From NCBI GenBank assembly GCA_050292235.1, contig JBNKLG010000001.1, forward strand, positions 1 to 64,000: a stretch of DNA of 64,000 nt. The letters are read 5' to 3'. Source of the stretch: JBNKLG01 sp050292235. Its GTDB lineage: Bacteria > Pseudomonadota > Gammaproteobacteria > Chromatiales > Chromatiaceae. The translations under genes and the position numbers were made by a program. Shown piece after piece: positions 34,426 through 43,315 of the stretch; position 1 is the first letter of the stretch; the number at the start of each line of letters is the position of its first letter. The notes under the pieces are model-generated. The model was given only the letters and a program-made list of their open reading frames with translations. It did not search any database and was not told where the DNA came from.

Positions 34426-34445
34426 CAATAATTTAGGGTTGCTTT

Positions 34446-35015
34446 GTGATTGCGATCATTGCTATTGCGCTGTTGGCACTGATACTGGGTTTGTTGCTCG
34501 GCTATGCCTCTTTGCGCTTTCATGTCGAGGGAGATCCCATTGCGGACAAAATCGACGCCATCTTGCCTCAAACCCAGTGTGGTCAGTGCGGCTATCCCGG
34601 TTGTAAACCCTATGCGGAGGCCATTGCTGCCGGTGAGGCCGAGATCAATCACTGTACCCCGGGCGGTGAGACCGTTGTCATTGCCCTGGCAGATCTGTTA
34701 GGCCGTGAGGTGCCGACCGATGGTGCGGTCGAGAAAAAACTGCCCATGGTGGCCTTCATCGATGAACAGTCCTGTATTGGCTGTACCCTTTGCATCCAGC
34801 AATGCCCCGTGGATGCCATCGTCGGCTCTGCCAAGCATCTGCACACCATCCTCAGTAAGGAATGTACCGGTTGTGAGCTTTGCTTGCCCCCTTGCCCGGT
34901 GAGCTGCATCCAGATGAAACCCGTACCGACCGGTACACAGCAATGGGTTTGGCCCTACCCCGATAATCGACGGCGTAGTTTGCATAAAGCCATAGAGAAG
35001 GAGGGAGCGGCATGA
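34446..35015 (+). CDS. rnfB: Electron transport complex iron-sulfur subunit RnfB
   Basis: Ferredoxin-like subunit that accepts electrons for the Rnf complex. The 189-residue protein has an N-terminal membrane anchor, a four-cysteine domain (CGQCGYPGCKPYAEAI with a later C) and two 4Fe-4S motifs (CIGCTLCIQQCP and CTGCELCLPPCP). It starts with GTG at 34446 preceded by TAGGG. It overlaps rnfC by 4 nt (ATGA). Confidence 0.95.
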   Translation: MIAIIAIALLALILGLLLGYASLRFHVEGDPIADKIDAILPQTQCGQCGYPGCKPYAEAIAAGEAEINHCTPGGETVVIALADLLGREVPTDGAVEKKLPMVAFIDEQSCIGCTLCIQQCPVDAIVGSAKHLHTILSKECTGCELCLPPCPVSCIQMKPVPTGTQQWVWPYPDNRRRSLHKAIEKEGAA

Positions 35016-36697
35016 GCATGCCCCATGTCCGTACCCCCTCGGGTCGTACCCTCTGGCGTTTCCATGGTGGTATTCATGTGCCTGATGAAAAGGCACTCTC
35101 CAATGGCTCGGCGGTCGCTGAGGGGTTCATTCCCTCCCAGTTGATCCTGCCGTTGCAACAACATATTGGTGAGGCGGCCAAATCTCTGGTTCAGGAGGGT
35201 GACACGGTGCTCAAAGGCCAGCTCATCGCTCAGGGGGTTGGGGTGGTCAGTGCCAATCTGCATGCGCCCACCTCCGGGGTGGTGCGGGAGATTACGCCCT
35301 ATCAGGTGCCACACGCCTCTGGTCTGAGCGCAGTCTCGATTGTTCTGGAGCCCGATGGCAAAGATGTTTGGGCAGAGTTGCCTGAGCCGCTACCTCATTT
35401 TGAAGAGCTGGATCCGGGCAAGGTCACCGAGCGCATTCGCTGGGCCGGTATCGTCGGCCTGGGAGGGGCGGCCTTTCCTGCGTCGGTCAAGCTGTCGCCG
35501 GGGCCGGAGCGGGCGATCCATACCCTGATTATCAACGGTGCTGAGTGTGAGCCCTATATTACCTGTGATGACCGCCTGATGCGCGAGCAGGCCGAGAAGG
35601 TGCTCAATGGCGTGCGCATTCTGCGTCATGTGCTGGATATCACCGGCGAGTGCCTCATCGGTATTGAAGATAACAAGCCGGAGGCCATCGCGGCCATGAG
35701 CGAGGCTCTGGCGACTCACCCCATTCCCGATACCGAGATCGTGGTGATTCCCACCCTCTATCCCAGTGGTGGCGAAAAGCAGTTGATTCGCATCCTGACT
35801 GGCAAGGAGATTCCGAGCAAAGGCATTCCTGCCCATATCGGTATCGTTTGTCACAATGTGGCCACGGCGGCTGCGGTGGCCAATGCGGTGCTGGAGGGGC
35901 GGCCCCTGATCTCCCGTATCGTCACGGTGACCGGGCGAGGTGTGGCCCAGCCCGGTAATCTGGAGATACTGAACGGTACTCTGGCAGCGGAGGTCATCGC
36001 CCATAGGGGGGGCTATCTGGGCCAGGCGGATCGATTGATTCTGGGTGGCCCCATGATGGGACAGACTCTGTTGAACGATGCCATCCCCATGACCAAGGGC
36101 GGTAACTGTCTATTGGTGCCAGGGCCCGAGGAGTTGTTGGATCCGGGTGAGGCCGGGGCCTGTATTCGTTGTGGAGAGTGTGCCCGTTCCTGTCCCATGC
36201 AACTTCTACCGCAGCAGATGTATTGGTATGCCCGTGCCAAAAATTTCGATAAGGTGCAGGAATATCATCTGTTTGACTGTATTGAATGCGGTTGCTGCGC
36301 TCAGATGTGTCCCGCCCATATTCCTTTGGTACAGTATTATCGCTATGCCAAGACCAGCATCTGGCAGCAGCAGGCCGAGTCGCGCAAGTCCGAATCGGCC
36401 CGCAAGCGCCACGAGGCCCAGGTGACCCGGTATGAACGTCTGGAGCGGGAGAAAAAAGAGCGTCTGGCGAAAAAGGCGGCAGCACTGAAGAAGCCCCCCC
36501 CGAGCTCGGGTGAAGACGATAAAAAAGCGGCCATCGATGCTGCCTTGCAGCGTGCGAAAGAGAAGAAGAGCGCTCAGGCCCAGGCAGGCGTTGCCCCGAA
36601 AAATACCCAAAACCTAACACCTGACCAGCAGCGTCAGGTCGAGGCGGCTGAGCGTCGTCGTAGTGAATCGGTTGAGTCCGGCGAATCAGAGTCATAA
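35012..36697 (+). CDS. rnfC: Electron transport complex subunit RnfC
   Basis: Peripheral NADH/FMN and iron-sulfur subunit of Rnf; 561 residues. N-terminal HxGIHxP segment (FHGGIHVPDEK), NADH-site region GLGGAAFPASVKL, INGAECEPYITCDDRLM, and two 4Fe-4S motifs (CIRCGECARSCP and CIECGCCAQMCP) near residues 385-430. A C-terminal alanine-, lysine- and glutamate-rich tail of about 110 residues is typical of gammaproteobacterial RnfC. Translationally coupled to rnfB; rnfD follows 3 nt later. Confidence 0.96.
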   Translation: MSMPHVRTPSGRTLWRFHGGIHVPDEKALSNGSAVAEGFIPSQLILPLQQHIGEAAKSLVQEGDTVLKGQLIAQGVGVVSANLHAPTSGVVREITPYQVPHASGLSAVSIVLEPDGKDVWAELPEPLPHFEELDPGKVTERIRWAGIVGLGGAAFPASVKLSPGPERAIHTLIINGAECEPYITCDDRLMREQAEKVLNGVRILRHVLDITGECLIGIEDNKPEAIAAMSEALATHPIPDTEIVVIPTLYPSGGEKQLIRILTGKEIPSKGIPAHIGIVCHNVATAAAVANAVLEGRPLISRIVTVTGRGVAQPGNLEILNGTLAAEVIAHRGGYLGQADRLILGGPMMGQTLLNDAIPMTKGGNCLLVPGPEELLDPGEAGACIRCGECARSCPMQLLPQQMYWYARAKNFDKVQEYHLFDCIECGCCAQMCPAHIPLVQYYRYAKTSIWQQQAESRKSESARKRHEAQVTRYERLEREKKERLAKKAAALKKPPPSSGEDDKKAAIDAALQRAKEKKSAQAQAGVAPKNTQNLTPDQQRQVEAAERRRSESVESGESES

Positions 36698-36700
36698 TCT

Positions 36701-37741
36701 ATGGAATTTATTACCCTTTCCTCGCCTCATGCCACCCGCCAGAACCGGGTCTCCCGTGTCATGTTGCATGTCCTGCTGGCTCTGGTTCCCGCCATTATTG
36801 CCCTGACCTATTATTTCGGCTGGGGCGTACTGATCAATCTGGCCACCGCTACTCTGGTGGCGGTGGCAGCAGAGGCAGGGATCGTCTGGCTGCGCGGTCG
36901 CCCGGTCAAGCCGATGGTCGGTGATTTCAGTGCGGTGGTGACCGCCTGGCTGTTCGCGGTGGCTGTGCCACCCCTATTGCCCTGGTGGATGACAGTGATT
37001 GGCATGCTGTTCGCCATTGTCATGGTCAAGCAGCTTTATGGTGGCCTGGGCTATAACCCTTTCAATCCAGCTATGGCGGCCTATGTCCTGTTGCTCATCT
37101 CCTATCCGGTGGAGATGACTTCCTGGCTGCTGCCACGGATGCTTAATGAGCACATGCTGAGTTTCACTGATACCCTGGGCATCATCTTTCGGGGCGAATT
37201 TCCGCCGGGCCTGACCCTGGACGCACTCAGTGGTGCCACCCCGCTGGATGAGATGCGCACCCAGCTGGACATGAACCTGACGGTAGAAGAGATTCGGGCT
37301 GCCAGCCCGCTGTGGGGTGATTTCGGTGCCCGTGGCTGGGAGTGGATCGGGAACTGGATCTTCCTCGGCGGCCTTTGGATGCTCTATCAGCGGGTCATCA
37401 GCTGGCACATCCCGGTGGCCATGCTGGGGTCGTTGTTGCTCTGTTCCATGTTTTTCTTCCTGATCGATCCAGATACCCATCCCTTTGGGCTTTTTCACCT
37501 GTTCAGTGGCGGTGCCATGCTGGGTGCCTTTTTCATCGCGACAGACCCTGTCAGTGCCTGCACGACCAAGACCGGGCAATTGATCTACGGTGCTCTCATC
37601 GGCTTTATCGTCTATGCCATCCGAAGTTGGGGGGGCTATCCGGATGCGGTGGCCTTTGCGGTGCTGCTGATGAATCTTGCCGCCCCCACCATCGATTACT
37701 ACACCCCGCCGCGTGTGGTGGGCTATGGGGATAAGTCATGA
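36701..37741 (+). CDS. rnfD: Electron transport complex subunit RnfD
   Basis: Integral membrane flavoprotein subunit of Rnf; 346 residues with about nine to ten hydrophobic segments. The covalent FMN attachment motif SGAT (in DALSGATPLDE, near residue 185) is present. GGLGYNPFNPAMAAYVLLLI and ATDPVSACTTKTGQLIYG are family signatures. It overlaps rnfG by 4 nt. Confidence 0.96.
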   Translation: MEFITLSSPHATRQNRVSRVMLHVLLALVPAIIALTYYFGWGVLINLATATLVAVAAEAGIVWLRGRPVKPMVGDFSAVVTAWLFAVAVPPLLPWWMTVIGMLFAIVMVKQLYGGLGYNPFNPAMAAYVLLLISYPVEMTSWLLPRMLNEHMLSFTDTLGIIFRGEFPPGLTLDALSGATPLDEMRTQLDMNLTVEEIRAASPLWGDFGARGWEWIGNWIFLGGLWMLYQRVISWHIPVAMLGSLLLCSMFFFLIDPDTHPFGLFHLFSGGAMLGAFFIATDPVSACTTKTGQLIYGALIGFIVYAIRSWGGYPDAVAFAVLLMNLAAPTIDYYTPPRVVGYGDKS

Positions 37742-38388
37742 AAGGCTCGCTGAAAGCCATTGCCATCTCCGGGGGCGTGCTGGCCATCTTTGCCATCCTG
37801 GGCACGGCGCTGGTGGCCTTCACCCATCACCAGACCAAGGATCAGATTGCGGCCAACGAGCGTCAGGCCCTGTTGGACAAGCTGGCGGTGCTGGTACCGC
37901 CAGCGGCTATCGACAACAACATGCTGGAGGATCGCATTGAGGTGCACAAGGCCGAGCTGCTGGGCGCACCCACGACGACCGTCTATCGGGCGCGACTCAA
38001 GGGCCAGCCGGTGGCCGTGGTGCTGAACTCGGTGGTGCCGGATGGTTATGCCGGTCCCATCAATCTCCTGGTGGCGGTGAATCGGGATGGTACCCTGGGT
38101 GGTGTGCGGGTGATCTCGCACAAAGAGACCCCCGGGCTGGGGGATCGGGTGGAAGAGACCCGGTCGGATTGGGTGCTGAGTTTCAATGGAAAATCCCTCA
38201 GCGATCCCAGCGAGGAGAACTGGAAGGTGAAGCGCGATGGCGGCTACTTCGACCAGTTCACCGGTGCCACCATCACCCCCCGTTCCATCGTCAAGGCGGT
38301 CAAAAACACGCTCATTTATGTGCGCGAGCAGGGTGATCGCCTCTATAACCAGAAGGCTCAGCCCAAGGCTGAGAAGGAGGCGAACTGA
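37738..38388 (+). CDS. rnfG: Electron transport complex subunit RnfG
   Basis: FMN-binding subunit with one N-terminal membrane anchor and a periplasmic domain; 216 residues. Covalent FMN is expected at the second threonine of FTGATITPRSIV (residues about 178-183). SHKETPGLGDRVEE is the other family signature. One-base overlap with rnfE (TGATG). Confidence 0.95.
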   Translation: MKGSLKAIAISGGVLAIFAILGTALVAFTHHQTKDQIAANERQALLDKLAVLVPPAAIDNNMLEDRIEVHKAELLGAPTTTVYRARLKGQPVAVVLNSVVPDGYAGPINLLVAVNRDGTLGGVRVISHKETPGLGDRVEETRSDWVLSFNGKSLSDPSEENWKVKRDGGYFDQFTGATITPRSIVKAVKNTLIYVREQGDRLYNQKAQPKAEKEAN

Positions 38389-39095
38389 TGGCGACCTCAG
38401 GCTACGGGCCAATCATCAAGGACGGGCTCTGGAACAATAACCAGGCCCTGGTGGCTCTGTTGGGTCTGTGCCCCCTGCTGGCGGTGACCAGTACCGCGAT
38501 TAACGGTCTGGGCTTGGGGCTGGCCACCACGGCGGTGCTGGTGATGTCCAATGTCTCCATCTCCCTGATCCGTCATTGGGTGCGGCCCGAGGTGCGACTG
38601 CCCGTGTTCGTGCTGGTGATCGCCTCCTTCGTCACGGCGGTGGAACTCAGCATGAACGCCTGGTTCTTCGAGCTGCACAAGATCCTGGGCATCTTTATCC
38701 CCCTGATCGTGACCAACTGCGCCATCATCGGTCGCGCCGAGGCCTTTGCCTCCAAGAACAGCCTGCTGCGTTCGGCGGTGGATGGTCTGGCCGTGGGTCT
38801 GGGCTTTACCCTGGTGCTCATGACTCTGGGTGGGCTGCGCGAGCTGGTAGGGCAGGGTACGCTGTTTTACCAGGCCCACCTCATGTTTGGTGAGGCTGCT
38901 CGTGGCATGACCCTGAGTTTGGGGAGTGATTTCAAGGGTCTCTTGCTGGCTATCCTGCCCCCAGGTGCCTTTTTCGGACTGGGTTTGATGATTGCCTTGA
39001 AGAATGTGCTGGATGCCCGGAGAATTGCCCGGCGCCAGTCCAGACCCCGATCAATCGAGGCTGAAACGCCAGCAGCTGAAGCCCAGCCCGAGTAG
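38388..39095 (+). CDS. rnfE: Electron transport complex subunit RnfE (RsxE)
   Basis: Integral membrane subunit paralogous to RnfA; 235 residues. The family segments LWNNNQALVALLGLCPLLAVT (first residues of the first membrane helix) and IFIPLIVTNCAIIGRAEAFASKN, each with its conserved cysteine, are present. The C-terminal 25 residues are basic then acidic. It ends rnfABCDGE; nth, which commonly follows, is not here, and the next gene is convergent, six bases away. Confidence 0.95.
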   Translation: MATSGYGPIIKDGLWNNNQALVALLGLCPLLAVTSTAINGLGLGLATTAVLVMSNVSISLIRHWVRPEVRLPVFVLVIASFVTAVELSMNAWFFELHKILGIFIPLIVTNCAIIGRAEAFASKNSLLRSAVDGLAVGLGFTLVLMTLGGLRELVGQGTLFYQAHLMFGEAARGMTLSLGSDFKGLLLAILPPGAFFGLGLMIALKNVLDARRIARRQSRPRSIEAETPAAEAQPE

Positions 39096-39101
39096 TCCAG
39101 A

Positions 39102-39389
39102 TCAGATAACGAGATGAAAGCCCGGCCCGATGGTGTCATCGGTGTTCTGTCCTGTTTGGGTGCGTTGGCGGCGGTCTTCCCGGCTGCGTGTATTCAAGAA
39201 GGCCAGGTTTTTTTCCCTTCGTTGGTTGGCATGACGCCGTTCTTTACCGGAGCGTCGTTCTGGTCCTTGCCAAAAGCGCTGTTGGATGGACTTAACCGGG
39301 TCAACCGGTGTGACCTCTTGCGTTTCCTGGACGCGCACGGATTCCACCGGATAGATTCTGTTGACGTCTGTTGTCGCTTTTACGGCCAT
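39102..39389 (-). CDS. Small basic hypothetical protein (95 residues)
   Basis: Hydrophilic cytoplasmic protein rich in R, Q and T. A segment PERRSGKERRHANQRR near the middle is strongly basic, and a short RSREDRRQR repeat-like segment follows. The ATG at 39389 has AGGA closely upstream; a TTG at 39407 would add six residues. A 7-bp hairpin (39400-39420) lies immediately upstream. Similar RR-rich short proteins occur in other gammaproteobacteria but I know of no function. Confidence 0.6.
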   Translation of the reverse strand: MAVKATTDVNRIYPVESVRVQETQEVTPVDPVKSIQQRFWQGPERRSGKERRHANQRREKNLAFLNTRSREDRRQRTQTGQNTDDTIGPGFHLVI

Positions 39390-39399
39390 GGTCCTATGG

Positions 39400-39420
39400 C
39401 CTGCCAATGTTAGTGGCAGG
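39400..39420 (-). promoter_or_regulatory. Hairpin CCTGCCA-N7-TGGCAGG upstream of the small basic protein gene
   Basis: Perfect 7-bp arms ending 11 bp before the ATG at 39389. It could be an operator or a 5' leader stem that affects translation. Confidence 0.35.
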
Positions 39421-39543
39421 TCTTTCCTGTCAGGTTCTGGAAACAGCTCTCCTACTCAGTCCTATCGGCCATTTTCTGTGAGTCTTGAGCTCTGGGCGCC
39501 ATATCCGGCAACATAACAGCCAGTGAGTGGTTGGGAGAGTGAG

Positions 39544-40938
39544 ATGCAATACGATGTGGTGGTAATTGGTTCCGGTCCGGCGGGTGAGGGCGCGGCCATG
39601 AAAATGGCCAAAAGCGGCCTAAGGGTGGCGGTGGTTGAGCGCCATCATCAGGTGGGCGGCGGCTGTACCCATAACGGAACCATCCCCAGTAAGGCGCTCC
39701 GTCACAGCGTGCAACTGCTGTCGGACTATCGCCATCATCCCCTGTTCGAGCAGACCCTGCATCCGGCGGACATTACCTGGCCGCAGTTGCTCAAGACCGC
39801 CGACGAAGTGATCTCACGTCAGGTGAGTATGCATCTGCGCTACTACCATCGTAACAATGTGGATGTCTTTCACGGCGAGGCCGCTTTTCTGGATGCGCAG
39901 CATATCGAAATGACCGACGCTCGTGGCTCCAAAGAGCGGATTGGGGCCGATCATTTCGTCATTGCTACCGGTTCTCGCCCCTATCGCCCGCCAGAGATCG
40001 ATTTCAATCATCCCCGCCTGCTCGACAGCGATACCCTGCTCACTCTGGACCACACACCACGGCGGGTGACCATCTATGGTGCCGGGGTCATCGGTTGTGA
40101 ATACGCCTCCATCTTCGCCAATCTGGATGTGAAGGTGAATTTGGTGGATACCCGCGAGCGCCTGCTCTCCTTCCTTGACAGCGAAATCACCGACGCCCTG
40201 GGCTACCACCTGCGCGACCTGGGGGTGGTGATTCTGCACAAGGAGAACATGGCCTCCGTTCAGGTAGAAGGGGAGGAGGTGCAGTTGCAGCTCTCTTCGG
40301 GTCGAGTGCTTAAATCTGACATCCTGCTTTGGGCCAATGGCCGCTCGGGCAATACCGAATCCCTGGGGCTGGATCGGGTCAATATCGCGGTCAACCATCG
40401 CGGTCAGGTGACGGTGGACAAGACTTTCCGTACCAGTCAGGCGCACATCTTTGCCGTGGGCGATGTCATTGGCCCACCTGGGCTGGCCAGCGCTAGCTAC
40501 GACCAGGGCCGATTCGTAGGCGCCCTCATCGCCGAAAGCGAACCGGATTGGAGTTTGGTGGATGAGGTGCCCACCGGTATCTACACCAGTCCCGAGATCA
40601 GCTCACTGGGCCGTACCGAGGCAGAGCTGACCGAGCAGAATATCCCTTACGAAGTGGGCCGGGCTGAATTCAAAAATCTGGCCAGGGCGCAGATCGCCGG
40701 TCGCCGGGTTGGCATGCTAAAAATCCTTTTTCATCGCGAAACTCTGGCGATTCTGGGTATCCACTGCTTCGGCGAGCAGGCCTCGGAGATTGTTCACATC
40801 GGTCAGGCCATCATGTCCCAACCCGAAGGCCACAACAGCCTGCGTTATTTCACCAACACCACCTTCAACTATCCCACCATGGCCGAGGCCTATCGGGTAG
40901 CGGCGCTCTATGGGTTGAATCGGTTGCAGGGATATTGA
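39544..40938 (+). CDS. sthA: Soluble pyridine nucleotide transhydrogenase SthA
   Basis: FAD enzyme of 464 residues that exchanges hydride between NADPH and NAD. N-terminal FAD motif VVIGSGPAGEGAA, then GGGCTHNGTIPSKALRH: the redox-active disulfide of related reductases is reduced to a single cysteine, as expected for SthA. The NAD(P) motif IYGAGVIGCEYAS and the C-terminal dimerisation region (FNYPTMAEAYRVAA) are present. ATG 39544 has GAGAGTGAG just upstream. It may supply NADPH balance alongside DsrL and Rnf. Confidence 0.95.
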   Translation: MQYDVVVIGSGPAGEGAAMKMAKSGLRVAVVERHHQVGGGCTHNGTIPSKALRHSVQLLSDYRHHPLFEQTLHPADITWPQLLKTADEVISRQVSMHLRYYHRNNVDVFHGEAAFLDAQHIEMTDARGSKERIGADHFVIATGSRPYRPPEIDFNHPRLLDSDTLLTLDHTPRRVTIYGAGVIGCEYASIFANLDVKVNLVDTRERLLSFLDSEITDALGYHLRDLGVVILHKENMASVQVEGEEVQLQLSSGRVLKSDILLWANGRSGNTESLGLDRVNIAVNHRGQVTVDKTFRTSQAHIFAVGDVIGPPGLASASYDQGRFVGALIAESEPDWSLVDEVPTGIYTSPEISSLGRTEAELTEQNIPYEVGRAEFKNLARAQIAGRRVGMLKILFHRETLAILGIHCFGEQASEIVHIGQAIMSQPEGHNSLRYFTNTTFNYPTMAEAYRVAALYGLNRLQGY

Positions 40939-40965
40939 GCGTCTGAAAGTGACAGATGCATTGGA

Positions 40966-41391
40966 ATGGGCATAAATCGAATGATCGATAGATCACAACT
41001 GCTACGCATATTATTATTGGGTGCAGGATTGGGCTGGGGCTTGACTGTCGTTGGCGTATTTCTGCCTTGGGACTTTGCCATTGAACATTTGGAAAAGTTT
41101 GGGGGTAGTGGGCCAATACCCGATGACCCAATGATGAACTATTGGTTAAGAATGGCCTCCGGCGCTTTTGGAGGCATCGGTGTATTTTTCTTATTGTCAG
41201 CCCGTTATCCGGACAGATACTCAAATATAATCCCGATACTTGGCTATATCAGCATATTTGAAGGTCTGATTTTATTGTTCTATGGTGTTCAACTGGACTT
41301 AAGTTGGTTTCCCTTTGTAGTAGATCTGGCTATCGCATTTATCCCCGGCATCGGGATACTCTGTCTGAGATCAGCGGTGGGCAAAGCATAG
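40966..41391 (+). CDS. Four-helix membrane protein of unknown function
   Basis: 141 residues with four predicted membrane segments (about 12-32, 60-80, 88-107, 115-134) and a polar loop between the first two containing EKFGGSGPIPDDPMMNYW. No charged catalytic motif is seen. ATG at 40966 or 40981 could start it; the ribosome site is poor. Composition is richer in A and T than sthA. I do not recognise the family. Confidence 0.6.
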   Translation: MGINRMIDRSQLLRILLLGAGLGWGLTVVGVFLPWDFAIEHLEKFGGSGPIPDDPMMNYWLRMASGAFGGIGVFFLLSARYPDRYSNIIPILGYISIFEGLILLFYGVQLDLSWFPFVVDLAIAFIPGIGILCLRSAVGKA

Positions 41392-41498
41392 CCACCCGAC
41401 CTGCCAAGCTATAGTGGCCATTTTCAGAGAGATGGCTTTAGAATCGCAATAGCCAATTTGTTAAATGCCATGTCGCACAGCTCACAAGGAACCGCCCG

Positions 41499-42491
41499 TT
41501 GCCATCAGGAATATACCCTCTGAATTGGATCCTCTTGATCACCGCTCTTTTGTCGGCTATGCCCTGTGCTATTGCCATGGCGAAAACCGCCGATATTCCG
41601 GTTTGGCTACAGGCCCATGTTGGTGCTGGTGAAGGCCAGATTGCCCCCGTGGTTTTGCAGAGGGCTCGAGCGCTCTACCGAGAAAAAGTAAGCAAAGGTG
41701 CTGTCAAAAATCCCTGTTATTTTGCCATGGATGCGACTCGCCCAAGCGTGTCCAACAAGGGCCAGTTGGCCTCTCGGTTTTATATCATTTGCGAGGATAG
41801 GCACTCCTTTCAATCCATCTCGTCAGGCTATGGTGCGGGGCGCCAGTTACAAGGCATAGCAGATTTTAAAAATGACAGAACCTGCGCCAAGCATTTCAGT
41901 AATGCAGACGGATCCAAGCTGACTTCCGGGGGGCGTTACCTGACAGCAGAGACAAAAACCTCTTTTAAGGGATATGCGCGCATCTCAGGCAAGACGGAAC
42001 CATTCCTACGTTCGTTCTTGCAGTTTGAAGGGGAGGGCGATACTGCCAATGCCAGGAAACGTTTGATCGGTGGACATCAGGCTGCTGTATTGCACTGGTC
42101 GTGTCGGCTAAAGGATCAGAAAAGCCCCTACGCGGACAAAGGTGGCTACGTACCGTTCGGAAAGCTGGCCTATTATGCCGCCGGTCGTAGCAGTGGTTGT
42201 ACAACCTGGTCGCCAGAGAATGCCAAACAAATTCTGGCCATGACAAAAAACAGACCGACAACGCTCTATATCTACCCCGAGTCTGCTGATATCAATGCAG
42301 TCGCAAAAGCCGTGAAGGCTGGAAAGTCGCTATCAAGCGCTGGACTTTACTGGAATGCTTCGTGTCTGAAGACGATCCATTCGCCGACATTCTGGCCAAA
42401 AGAGAAGCTCGAACCCATCATCAACAAATACAAGGAAGATCATGCGCCTCCACCGGGTTGGCGACCGAAACCCTTGCCTGTTTGTCGGTGA
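41499..42491 (+). CDS. Exported YkuD-like (L,D-transpeptidase-type) domain protein
   Basis: 330-residue secreted protein. It appears to start with TTG at 41499, because AAGGA lies about 9 nt upstream and the following residues form a signal peptide (WILLITALLSAMPCAIAMA). The mature part has a GRSSGCTTW segment near residue 225 that resembles the SxGC nucleophile motif of YkuD_2 murein L,D-transpeptidase-like proteins, with a possible histidine in IGGHQAAVLHW earlier. A prolyl- and lysine-rich C-terminus follows. Role in cell wall or coat remodelling is inferred from that motif only. Confidence 0.6.
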   Translation: MPSGIYPLNWILLITALLSAMPCAIAMAKTADIPVWLQAHVGAGEGQIAPVVLQRARALYREKVSKGAVKNPCYFAMDATRPSVSNKGQLASRFYIICEDRHSFQSISSGYGAGRQLQGIADFKNDRTCAKHFSNADGSKLTSGGRYLTAETKTSFKGYARISGKTEPFLRSFLQFEGEGDTANARKRLIGGHQAAVLHWSCRLKDQKSPYADKGGYVPFGKLAYYAAGRSSGCTTWSPENAKQILAMTKNRPTTLYIYPESADINAVAKAVKAGKSLSSAGLYWNASCLKTIHSPTFWPKEKLEPIINKYKEDHAPPPGWRPKPLPVCR

Positions 42492-42559
42492 GGTGTGGTT
42501 TGCGAATAAAAAGGGGCTGCTGTTATCCGCTCTGCGCTTTACTCAACCTATTAAACTTT

Positions 42560-42651
42560 GTAGGAGCGCCCCGTGGGCGCGATGAGCATGGTGGTGCGTC
42601 GATCTATCATGACTTGCTGGCGTGGGTTTCGCGCCCATGGGGCGCTCCTAC
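42560..42651. repeat. REPIN-like palindromic doublet
   Basis: Two inverted 23-nt copies (42560-42582 and 42629-42651), identical at 22 of 23 positions, separated by 46 nt. Each copy begins GTAGGAGCG and is itself an imperfect hairpin (GCGCCCC/GTGGGCGC). This is the layout of REP doublets in gammaproteobacteria such as Pseudomonas. It lies between the YkuD-like gene and the end of the convergent hypothetical gene. No second copy was noticed in the window. Confidence 0.8.
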
Positions 42652-42668
42652 TGGCGTTTAGAGGGTAT

Positions 42669-43205
42669 CTACCCCAAACTCAAACTCCCAGCCCGCTGCT
42701 GCAAAGCCTGCTGTCGGGCACTTTCCGCTTCGGTCTCATTGGCGAAGGCGGGGGAGTCTGACCAACTGCCGCTGTTCGGATCAAACACCGAAAATTTCCA
42801 CTGTTTGCCAGCCTTGAAAACCTGACTGATTTGGCTGGCGGCCTGTTCCATGGCGGTAGCAGAAGGCTGGGCGCTGGCATCGGTTTGGTAGTGAAAGAGG
42901 GTTTGGTCGGCCTCGCCACTGGTGTCGATTTCGACCCGATCCAGAGGAGGCAGGCGGTCGAGGAGGTAGGCGGCCATAAGTCGCCCCAGTTTGTGGTTCT
43001 CATTCTCCAGGGCGGTGAGCAGGCGATTGGCGACATACTGGCAACACTGCTCCCGGTTGGGAGTGGCCACCCAGTAGCGGCCAAGCTGTATGCCTTTGGC
43101 CATGTCCTGATCCATTTGGGCAAAAAAATCTGCGGCTTCACTGAGCAGTGGGTCGGGGACGTTGAGGCTGTAGATTTGATCCTCGATCTGGGCGTTCAGT
43201 ATCAT
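42669..43205 (-). CDS. Hypothetical cytoplasmic protein (178 residues)
   Basis: The ATG at 43205 is preceded by GGAAAG. The protein is acidic, largely helical and has no signal peptide. Segments of note: LLSEAADFFAQMDQDMAKGIQLGRYWV and NREQCCQYVANRLLTALENENHKLGRLMAAYLLDRLP. The C-terminus WKFSVFDPNSGSWSDSPAFANETEAESARQQAL looks like a small beta domain followed by a helix. No family is recognised. It is divergent from the PKHD hydroxylase gene. Confidence 0.65.
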   Translation of the reverse strand: MILNAQIEDQIYSLNVPDPLLSEAADFFAQMDQDMAKGIQLGRYWVATPNREQCCQYVANRLLTALENENHKLGRLMAAYLLDRLPPLDRVEIDTSGEADQTLFHYQTDASAQPSATAMEQAASQISQVFKAGKQWKFSVFDPNSGSWSDSPAFANETEAESARQQALQQRAGSLSLG

Positions 43206-43315
43206 GGCGGCTTTCCACAAAATTTTGTTGGCATCTTATCAGAAGCGAACCGGAGTGCGGTGAGGGCGCAACTGATAAGGGTCATGGCTTGTTGCTCTCC
43301 TCAGGAGGATACCCC

